A stretch of DNA of 5,844 nt from an uncultured Clostridiaceae bacterium (GTDB lineage: Bacteria > Bacillota > Clostridia > Lachnospirales > Lachnospiraceae), in the NCBI GenBank assembly GCA_958441075.1, contig CAUCBQ010000131.1, forward strand, positions 1 through 5,844. The letters run 5' to 3'. The notes below the pieces were generated by a model that saw only the letters and a list, made by a program, of their open reading frames with translations, did not search any database and was not told the DNA's origin. Made by a program: the position numbers and the translations under genes. Of the stretch, positions 1-4,576 are shown in pieces. Numbering within the stretch: position 1 is the first letter of the stretch; every line of letters begins with the position of its first letter.

Positions 1-114
1 TACGTCCACTTCATCATTTACTACTAATGGCTTTAACTCGTTTACCAGTGCCACTGCCTCAGATGGAGTCATGTTCATCTTCCAGTTGCCTGCAATGATC
101 TTTCTTCTTGCCAT
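1..114 (-). CDS. tpiA: Triose-phosphate isomerase, N-terminal fragment (cut by window edge)
   Basis: Triose-phosphate isomerase interconverts dihydroxyacetone phosphate and glyceraldehyde 3-phosphate in the cytosol. Reading leftward from the ATG at 114-112, 38 codons are present and run off the window. The peptide begins MARRKIIAGNWKMN, the hallmark N-terminus of the family. N10 and K12 in the AGNWKMN motif correspond to the conserved substrate-contacting Asn and catalytic Lys. The rest of the barrel, including the catalytic His and Glu, lies outside the window, so integrity cannot be judged. The start is set by an AAGGAG box 7 bases upstream. The gene follows pgk on the same strand across a 94-base gap containing a hairpin, consistent with a gap-pgk-tpiA order. 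Identification is firm despite the short length. Confidence 0.95.
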   Translation of the reverse strand, partial: MARRKIIAGNWKMNMTPSEAVALVNELKPLVVNDEVDV

Positions 115-121
115 GGTTATT

Positions 122-127
122 CTCCTT
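122..127 (-). promoter_or_regulatory. Ribosome binding site of tpiA
   Basis: AAGGAG on the minus strand, 7 bases upstream of the tpiA ATG. It fixes the start codon and shows that tpiA is translated independently rather than by coupling to pgk, whose stop codon is 94 bases away. Confidence 0.85.
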
Positions 128-151
128 TATACACATATATTCCGTAAATGG

Positions 152-189
152 ACCGCCCGGACCGCAGGCTTGTCTCCGGTCCGGGCGGT
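152..189 (-). terminator. Perfect 13-bp hairpin between pgk and tpiA, without U-tract
   Basis: ACCGCCCGGACCG at 152-164 is exactly repeated as its reverse complement at 177-189, giving a very GC-rich 13-bp stem with a 12-base loop. It starts 19 bases past the pgk stop codon. On the leftward transcript the stem is followed by CCAUUUACGG, so there is no proper U-run; on the plus strand there is none either. It may therefore be a weak terminator, a pause site, or an intercistronic stabiliser protecting the 3' end of gap-pgk mRNA. The hairpin is directly visible; its function is inference. Confidence 0.6.
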
Positions 190-208
190 ATACTCATGCT
201 ATACAGCC

Positions 209-1429
209 TTATTTGTCATCTGCTGCTGCTACGCCTGGAAGCACCTTGCCCTCAAGGAACTCCAGAGAAGCGCCGCCGCCGGTGGAAATGTGGCTCATCT
301 TATCAGCAAAGCCCAGCTGATTTACAGCTGCTGCAGAATCGCCGCCGCCGATAATGGTGGTTGCATCTGTCTCTGCCAGGGACTCGGCAACTGCGATGGT
401 TCCCTTTGCCAGAGTCGGGTTCTCAAATACGCCCATAGGTCCGTTCCATACAACAGTCTTTGCGGACTTAACAGCCTCAGCGTAGATCTTGGCAGTCTCA
501 GTACCGATATCCAGTCCCATCTTATCAGCAGGCATAGCGTCTACGGATACATTCTCGGCATCTACAGGAGCATCGATTGGATCAGGGAAGGAAGCTGCTA
601 CGACTGCATCTACAGGAAGAAGAAGCTTCTTGCCAAGCTTCTCTGCCTTTGCCATCATCTCGCGGCAGTAATCTAACTTGGTATCGTCTACTAAGGACTT
701 TCCGATTTCCTTGCCCTCTGCCTTTAAGAAGGTAAATGCCATACCGCCGCCAATGATCAGTGTATCGCACTTCTCTAAAAGGTTGGAGATAACGTTTAAC
801 TTGTCAGCAACCTTAGCGCCGCCAAGGATTGCTACGAAAGGTCTTACCGGATTCTCAACTGCGTTGCCTAAGAAGTCGATCTCCTTCTGCATCAGATAAC
901 CAACTGCGTTTGTGCCGCCCTTAGCTGTGATGAACTTGGTTACGCCTTCTACAGATGCGTGTGCTCTGTGGGAAGAACCGAATGCGTCGCATACATAATC
1001 GTCTGCCAGCTCTGCCAGCTCCTTGCTGAATGCTTCGCCGTTCTTTGTCTCCTCAGCGCCGCGGAAACGGGTATTCTGAAGAAGAACTACATCGCCCTCG
1101 TTCATAGCCTCTACAGCCTTGGTTGCAGCTTCGCCGGTTACATTGTAATCTGCTACAAAAACAACCTCTTTGCCTAACTTCTCTCCCAGTCTTGCTGCAA
1201 CAGGAGCTAAGGACTCACCCTCGTTAGGGCCGTTCTTTACCTTGCCCAGGTGGGAGCAGAGAATTACCTTTGCGCCGTCAGCAATCAGCTTGTTGATGGT
1301 CGGCAGAGCCGCAACGATACGGGTCTCGTCTGTGATCTGTCCGTTCTTTAACGGTACGTTGAAATCGCAGCGCACAAGCACTCTTCTGCCTTTTACGTTC
1401 ATATCATCGATAGATTTCTTATTTAACAT
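209..1429 (-). CDS. pgk: Phosphoglycerate kinase
   Basis: Cytosolic kinase that transfers the acyl phosphate of 1,3-bisphosphoglycerate to ADP, giving 3-phosphoglycerate and ATP, immediately after the gap step. The 406-residue protein is complete and of usual bacterial length (about 390-420). The PGK signature RVLVRCDFNVP is at residues 16-26. Further substrate-binding positions are seen in DETRI (R36), NTRF (R122) and SHRAH (about 154-157). Nucleotide-domain motifs follow: GGAKVADK (203-210), WNGPMGVFE (328-336), GGGDSAAA (361-368) and STGGGASLEFLEG near the C-terminus. The ATG at 1429-1427 is preceded by AAAGGGG at a 10-base distance. The gene lies 87 bases after gap on the same strand, separated by an intrinsic terminator, so its expression probably depends on partial read-through or an unrecognised start nearby. 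No frameshift or missing key residue was seen. Confidence 0.98.
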   Translation of the reverse strand: MLNKKSIDDMNVKGRRVLVRCDFNVPLKNGQITDETRIVAALPTINKLIADGAKVILCSHLGKVKNGPNEGESLAPVAARLGEKLGKEVVFVADYNVTGEAATKAVEAMNEGDVVLLQNTRFRGAEETKNGEAFSKELAELADDYVCDAFGSSHRAHASVEGVTKFITAKGGTNAVGYLMQKEIDFLGNAVENPVRPFVAILGGAKVADKLNVISNLLEKCDTLIIGGGMAFTFLKAEGKEIGKSLVDDTKLDYCREMMAKAEKLGKKLLLPVDAVVAASFPDPIDAPVDAENVSVDAMPADKMGLDIGTETAKIYAEAVKSAKTVVWNGPMGVFENPTLAKGTIAVAESLAETDATTIIGGGDSAAAVNQLGFADKMSHISTGGGASLEFLEGKVLPGVAAADDK

Positions 1430-1439
1430 AATGGATGTA

Positions 1440-1446
1440 CCCCTTT
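1440..1446 (-). promoter_or_regulatory. Ribosome binding site of pgk
   Basis: AAAGGGG on the minus strand, 10 bases before the ATG of pgk. The spacing is slightly long and the core is GGGG rather than GGAGG. It lies 10 bases downstream of the U-tract of the gap-pgk terminator, so only transcripts that pass the hairpin carry it. Confidence 0.65.
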
Positions 1447-1456
1447 CATACTGCGT

Positions 1457-1491
1457 AAAAAGGGCCCGGTCCTGACGACCGGACCCTTTTT
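1457..1491 (-). terminator. Intrinsic terminator between gap and pgk (leftward)
   Basis: Arms 1457-1471 and 1477-1491 form a 15-bp stem around a 5-base loop, 25 bases after the gap stop codon. The stem is flanked by A5 and T5, and in the leftward transcript the run UUUUU closes it as a proper rho-independent terminator. The only imperfect position is 1465/1483: read leftward it is a U-G wobble, read rightward it is a C-A mismatch. The stem is thus fully paired only in the transcript of gap, which supports the strand call. Because it sits between two genes of a probable operon, it likely attenuates gap transcription into pgk. Confidence 0.85.
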
Positions 1492-1516
1492 ATGAGTCTA
1501 CTAAAAAACTAAGTGA

Positions 1517-2548
1517 TTAAGCCAGCTCTGCGAAGTATTTAATAGTTCTTACCATCTGGCTTGTGTAGGAGTTCTCGTTGTCATACCATGAAACAACCTG
1601 AACCTCATACATATCCTCAGCAATCTGAGCTACCATGGTCTGAGTAGCATCGAACAGGGAGCCGTACTTCATGCCGATAACGTCAGAAGATACGATCGGG
1701 TCCTCGTTGTAGCCGAAGGACTCGGAAGCTGCTGCCTTCATAGCTGCGTTGATGTCTTCCTTTGTAACGCCAGCCTTCTTAACAACTGCTGTTAAGATAG
1801 TGGTAGAACCGGTCGGTACAGGAACACGCTGTGCGGAACCGATCAGCTTGCCGTTCAGCTCTGGAATAACCAGACCGATTGCCTTAGCTGCACCTGTGGA
1901 GTTAGGAACGATGTTTGCAGCGCCTGCGCGTGCTCTTCTTAAATCGCCCTTTCTGTGTGGTCCGTCAAGGATCATCTGATCGCCTGTGTAAGCATGGATG
2001 GTGCTCATGATACCGCTCTGGATTGGAGCGTAATCATTCAGAGCCTTAGCCATCGGAGCCAGGCAGTTGGTTGTACAGGAAGCTGCGGAAATGATGTTGT
2101 CCTCAGCTGTCAGAGTATTCTCATTTACAGAGAATACGATGGTCTTTAAGTCATTGCCTGCGGGTGCAGAGATAACTACCTTCTTAGCGCCTGCATCGAT
2201 ATGAGCCTGAGCCTTGTCCTTAGAGCAGTAGAAACCTGTACACTCTAATACTACGTCTACTCCCAGCTCTCCCCATGGAAGATCAGCAGCCTTTGGCTCC
2301 TTGTAGATGGTGATCTTCTTTCCGTCAACTGTGATGGAATCCTCACCAGCCTCTACAGTGTGCTTGCCCTCGCCAATGTGGCCTGCGTATCCGCCCTGAG
2401 CGGTATCATACTTTAACAGATGTGCTAACATCTTGGGATCAGTAAGATCGTTAATAGCAACTACTTCGTAGCCCTCTGCTCCGAACATCTGACGGAATGC
2501 CAGACGTCCAATACGTCCAAAACCATTAATTGCAACTTTTACTGCCAT
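1517..2548 (-). CDS. gap: Glyceraldehyde-3-phosphate dehydrogenase, type I
   Basis: Oxidises glyceraldehyde 3-phosphate with phosphate and NAD to 1,3-bisphosphoglycerate in the cytosol, directly supplying Pgk. The 343-residue protein is complete. The N-terminal Rossmann motif INGFGRIGR is at 7-15, and D34 in AINDL fits NAD rather than NADP preference. The active-site signature SAASCTTNCLAP is at 154-165, with nucleophilic C158. The catalytic His is H185 in STIHAYT. The phosphate-binding segment PHRKGDLRRARAGAANIVPNSTGAA follows, and WYDNENSY at 321-328 is the usual C-terminal block. The ATG is preceded by AGGAGG at 9 bases. It is the first gene of the leftward glycolytic cluster, with candidate tandem promoters upstream. 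No cggR-type repressor gene precedes it; the neighbour is a divergent phosphoesterase. Confidence 0.98.
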   Translation of the reverse strand: MAVKVAINGFGRIGRLAFRQMFGAEGYEVVAINDLTDPKMLAHLLKYDTAQGGYAGHIGEGKHTVEAGEDSITVDGKKITIYKEPKAADLPWGELGVDVVLECTGFYCSKDKAQAHIDAGAKKVVISAPAGNDLKTIVFSVNENTLTAEDNIISAASCTTNCLAPMAKALNDYAPIQSGIMSTIHAYTGDQMILDGPHRKGDLRRARAGAANIVPNSTGAAKAIGLVIPELNGKLIGSAQRVPVPTGSTTILTAVVKKAGVTKEDINAAMKAAASESFGYNEDPIVSSDVIGMKYGSLFDATQTMVAQIAEDMYEVQVVSWYDNENSYTSQMVRTIKYFAELA

Positions 2549-2557
2549 GATTCAATT

Positions 2558-2563
2558 CCTCCT
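2558..2563 (-). promoter_or_regulatory. Ribosome binding site of gap
   Basis: A perfect AGGAGG on the minus strand, 9 bases upstream of the gap ATG. This is the strongest ribosome binding site in the window and fits a very highly expressed enzyme. Confidence 0.9.
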
Positions 2564-2565
2564 AG

Positions 2566-2590
2566 TTGTTAAATTGTATTATTGTTAAAT
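2566..2590. repeat. Direct repeat TTGTTAAAT x2 in the gap leader
   Basis: TTGTTAAAT occurs at 2566-2574 and again at 2582-2590 (plus-strand reading), with a 16-base period, between the gap ribosome binding site and the candidate transcription start. The region is AT-rich, so chance similarity is possible. It might be an operator or leader structure, but no known regulator site is recognised. Confidence 0.35.
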
Positions 2591-2608
2591 AATAATCAAC
2601 TTGTACTA

Positions 2609-2637
2609 ATTGTAATCAATTTTCCCCAAAATAGCAA
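2609..2637 (-). promoter_or_regulatory. Candidate proximal promoter of gap (P1)
   Basis: On the minus strand, -35 TTGCTA (2637-2632) and -10 TACAAT (2614-2609) are separated by exactly 17 bases, a sigma-A type arrangement with 4/6 and 5/6 consensus matches. A run of eight A's (2648-2641, minus strand) lies just upstream of the -35, resembling an UP element. Transcription would begin near 2602, giving a leader of roughly 50 bases. Based on consensus matching only. Confidence 0.6.
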
Positions 2638-2649
2638 GCCTTTTTTTTA

Positions 2650-2678
2650 ATTCTATCTTTTCGTTAACTTTATAACAA
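2650..2678 (-). promoter_or_regulatory. Candidate distal promoter of gap (P2)
   Basis: On the minus strand, -35 TTGTTA (2678-2673) and -10 TAGAAT (2655-2650) are separated by 17 bases, with 4/6 and 5/6 consensus matches. It lies 41 bases upstream of P1, and its predicted start falls in the A-tract just before the P1 -35 box. AT-rich DNA gives such matches by chance, so this is weaker than P1. Confidence 0.4.
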
Positions 2679-2726
2679 TTTATGGGGGAATTTACAGCAT
2701 TTTACCATTTTATCCCCTTTTCCTTC

Positions 2727-2755
2727 TTGTGTTTTTTACCCCTGATGCGTATAAT
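2727..2755 (+). promoter_or_regulatory. Candidate promoter of the PHP phosphoesterase gene
   Basis: -35 TTGTGT (2727-2732), a 17-base spacer, and a perfect -10 TATAAT (2750-2755). The predicted start is near 2762, about 54 bases before the ATG. The -35 is only a 3/6 match. A short dyad with TCGT and ACGA arms (2761-2774) sits exactly at the predicted start and could be an operator, although 4-base arms are weak evidence. Confidence 0.6.
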
Positions 2756-2800
2756 ATTTATCGTTAAAATACGAAATTACGCCTTCCGGACGCTGATCAC

Positions 2801-2807
2801 AAAGGAG
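2801..2807 (+). promoter_or_regulatory. Ribosome binding site deciding the PHP gene start
   Basis: AAAGGAG ends 8 bases before the ATG at 2816 but only 2 bases before the in-frame TTG at 2810. The spacing excludes the TTG and fixes the ATG as the start. Confidence 0.85.
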
Positions 2808-2815
2808 AATTGCCC

Positions 2816-3625
2816 ATGATCTTCGACTGCCATCTGCACACCGCCTTTTCCGGCGACTCAAACACACATGCCCGGCTTCAGATTGAACGGGCCATTTCCC
2901 TGGGAATGAAGGAGCTGACCGTCACAGACCACCACGATTATGACTCCGCCTTCTGTGAGGATGACTTTGAACTGGATCTCCTTCCCTATCTGACTGCCCT
3001 CAGAGACTTAAGAGAAGAATACAGGGATAAAATCCGTATCAATATAGGGATTGAGCTGGGGCTTCAGCTTCATATTCAGGAATATCTGGAACAGTTTCAC
3101 AGAGAATGGGGAGCTGAATTTGACTTTATCATCGGCTCCAGCCATTTCATCCGCTCTCAGGACCCCTACTACCCCTCTTTCTGGGAAAACTGCGGATCAA
3201 AAAAAGGGCTGGAGGATTTCTTTGACCTTTCTCTGAAAAGAGTCCGGGCCCTTCATCCCGTCTTTGACTCCTGGGGGCATCTGGACTATGCTGCCCGCTA
3301 TGCCCCGGACAGCCATTCTGTTTACAGTTACTCTTCCTTTAAAGAACCGATTGATTCTATTTTAAAGGTTCTGATCCAAACTGGAAAGGCTCTGGAATGC
3401 AATACAGGCGGCCTGCGCAGCAGCCTTGGGCAGCCAAACCCGGATGCAGAAATCTTAAAGCAGTACCGCCGCATGGGCGGGGAGCTTATTACCATCGGCT
3501 CTGATGCCCATATTCCGGAGCATCTGGGCTATGGCTTTGACCGGACAAGAGAGCTTTTAAAACAGTGCGGCTTTCATTATTATACCATTTACCACAATCG
3601 AAAAGCGGAGATGATCCCTCTGTAG
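2816..3625 (+). CDS. PHP-domain phosphoesterase, HisJ-type histidinol-phosphatase family
   Basis: A 269-residue protein, the usual length for HisJ-type histidinol phosphatases, which hydrolyse histidinol phosphate to histidinol using a metal cluster. PHP motifs appear in order: DCHLH (4-8, H6 and H8), TDHHD (37-41), GIELGL (78-83, E80), IGSSHF (106-111, H110), SWGHLDYA (152-159, H155), ECNTGG (194-199) and GSDAH (228-232, D230 and H232). Together these supply the expected metal ligands, so the enzyme should be active. The ATG at 2816 is preferred over an in-frame TTG at 2810 because of ribosome-binding-site spacing. It appears monocistronic: its own promoter upstream, divergent from gap, and a terminator overlapping its end. 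No other histidine genes are nearby, so the true substrate may be histidinol phosphate or another phosphoester. The family call is firm; the substrate is inferred. Confidence 0.88.
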   Translation: MIFDCHLHTAFSGDSNTHARLQIERAISLGMKELTVTDHHDYDSAFCEDDFELDLLPYLTALRDLREEYRDKIRINIGIELGLQLHIQEYLEQFHREWGAEFDFIIGSSHFIRSQDPYYPSFWENCGSKKGLEDFFDLSLKRVRALHPVFDSWGHLDYAARYAPDSHSVYSYSSFKEPIDSILKVLIQTGKALECNTGGLRSSLGQPNPDAEILKQYRRMGGELITIGSDAHIPEHLGYGFDRTRELLKQCGFHYYTIYHNRKAEMIPL

Positions 3626-3642
3626 GGATCTCTCCGCTTTTT
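3601..3642. terminator. Bidirectional terminator shared by convergent genes, embedded in the PHP gene end
   Basis: Arms 3601-3619 and 3624-3641 form an 18-bp stem with one bulged T (3612) and a 4-base loop. The rightward transcript ends in a U5 run (3638-3642) and the leftward transcript in U4, so it can stop both the PHP gene and the amidase gene. The left arm encodes the last six or so residues of the PHP protein, and its stop codon TAG spans the loop and right arm. The amidase stop codon is 15 bases beyond the T-run. Confidence 0.88.
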
Positions 3643-3657
3643 ATGTACAGATGCAGA

Positions 3658-4452
3658 TTACAGGGCCTCCATAGCTGCGTCAATATCCTTTCGCAGCTGC
3701 CTCCACTCTTCCTCATGCTCCACATAGTATTTAGGACACTGCTTGCCGTTGATATCGTAATGGCGCACCACATCGCTGCTTTTAAGCTTCAGCTGGACGC
3801 ACAGCCAGGCTGTCAGCTCTACCACAGACTGATAGGCTGCAGCGCTGTATTTTCCCGTATCATCCGGATGACAGACCTCAATGGAAAGGGTATCCTCATT
3901 TCTGGGAGCATTGGCATAGGCAATCTCATTCACCGGAATGCACTGGATCACCTCTCCCTCCAGTCCCACAATAAAATGGCTGCTGGTAGAAGTTCCTGCC
4001 TGCTGGCTGTCCTGATCCGCCAGGCTGTCAAAATAATTCCGGTTGCCCTCTGCGCTAGATCCGGGGTTTGCCACATAATGGAGCACAATATTATTGATCC
4101 TCTTACGGCTCACATCCGGCCTTGAAAAAATATTTTTGCGGATAAAATCCTGCTTCACCCAGTCCGGAACCTCTACTGCCTTAAGATCCACTGTATAGGG
4201 CCGCTCCCAGCCCCATACATAGTAGCCGCCGCCCAGCCCCGCCAGCACGCCAACCACCAGAGCCATAAACACCGCTGCAAAGGGAAAGCCTCTGCGGCGG
4301 GCCGCCCTTTTCCTGCTCCTGCGGCTTTTTTCCTTTTTTCTGTCATTTTCATCTATGGGAACCTGACGCAGCCCCGTAAGCTCTTCTTCCAGCCTCTTTT
4401 CTTCATCCCTGATATCTTTCATCTCTATACCCTGTCTTTCTGCGAAAGACAC
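3658..4452 (-). CDS. Membrane-anchored N-acetylmuramoyl-L-alanine amidase (Amidase_2 family)
   Basis: Zinc amidase expected to cleave the bond between N-acetylmuramic acid and the stem-peptide L-Ala of peptidoglycan. Numbering from the GTG start (264 aa): a charged cytoplasmic segment, a very basic stretch at 39-55 (KKEKSRRSRKRAARRR), one hydrophobic membrane segment at about 56-80, then the extracytoplasmic catalytic domain. Likely zinc ligands are H125 (IVLHYV), H231 and C239 in RHYDINGKQCP; K237 and E192 (LSIEV) match the AmpD/T7-lysozyme catalytic positions by motif. The start is uncertain. GTG at 4452 has GGAGG at 7 bases; an upstream ATG at 4476 has only a poorly spaced AAGG; ATG at 4422 has a weak AGGG. 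There is no cleavable signal, so the protein is probably an N-in, C-out anchored enzyme for wall remodelling, spore-related lysis or recycling; which one cannot be told. It lies 122 bases after pgi and converges on the PHP gene. Confidence 0.88.
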   Translation of the reverse strand: MSFAERQGIEMKDIRDEEKRLEEELTGLRQVPIDENDRKKEKSRRSRKRAARRRGFPFAAVFMALVVGVLAGLGGGYYVWGWERPYTVDLKAVEVPDWVKQDFIRKNIFSRPDVSRKRINNIVLHYVANPGSSAEGNRNYFDSLADQDSQQAGTSTSSHFIVGLEGEVIQCIPVNEIAYANAPRNEDTLSIEVCHPDDTGKYSAAAYQSVVELTAWLCVQLKLKSSDVVRHYDINGKQCPKYYVEHEEEWRQLRKDIDAAMEAL

Positions 4453-4459
4453 GGATGGA

Positions 4460-4464
4460 CCTCC
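4460..4464 (-). promoter_or_regulatory. Ribosome binding site favouring a GTG start for the amidase
   Basis: GGAGG on the minus strand, 7 bases before GTG (4452-4450). The alternative ATG at 4476 lies upstream of this box and would place it inside the coding region, where it has no role. Confidence 0.6.
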
Positions 4465-4500
4465 AAAACCCGTCATGTGCCTTCACTGTCTGATACCATC

Positions 4501-4529
4501 AGTATAACGGACTGTTTTTCTCAGCGCAA
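4501..4529 (-). promoter_or_regulatory. Candidate promoter of the amidase gene
   Basis: On the minus strand, -35 TTGCGC (4529-4524) and -10 TATACT (4506-4501) are separated by 17 bases; the matches are 3/6 and 5/6. Transcription would start near 4494, leaving a leader of about 40 bases before the GTG start but under 20 before the upstream ATG, which again favours the shorter protein. No terminator hairpin is visible between pgi and this site, so read-through from pgi is also possible. Confidence 0.5.
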
Positions 4530-4555
4530 GTACAATTTAGAGCGAGTTTCTGCAT

Positions 4556-4576
4556 CCTGATCCATATAACCTGATC
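4556..4576. repeat. Direct repeat CCTGATC x2 at the pgi 3' end
   Basis: CCTGATC occurs at 4556-4562 and 4570-4576, 14 bases apart, the second overlapping the pgi stop codon. It does not form a terminator stem. Too short to rule out chance. Confidence 0.25.

Noticed and set aside
115..151. Possible separate promoter for tpiA (TATAAA near 126-131 on the minus strand)
   Set aside because: The box overlaps the ribosome binding site and is too close to the ATG, and no -35 match lies at a proper distance.
71..676. 201-codon plus-strand open frame
   Set aside because: It lies opposite tpiA and pgk, whose protein motifs are unambiguous, and its translation is low-complexity and Cys/Ser-rich with no recognisable domain. 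It is a shadow of the biased codon use in pgk.
2549..2815. Riboswitch, T-box or small RNA in the divergent spacer
   Set aside because: The spacer is AT-rich and lacks a recognisable aptamer core or terminator/antiterminator pair; promoters explain most of its structure.
3565..4125. 186-codon plus-strand open frame overlapping the PHP gene end and opposite the amidase
   Set aside because: It crosses the convergent terminator and lies opposite the conserved amidase catalytic domain. No plausible ribosome binding site or domain was seen.
4477..4574. Possible terminator after pgi
   Set aside because: No GC-rich inverted repeat followed by a U-run is present; only the short CCTGATC direct repeat was seen.
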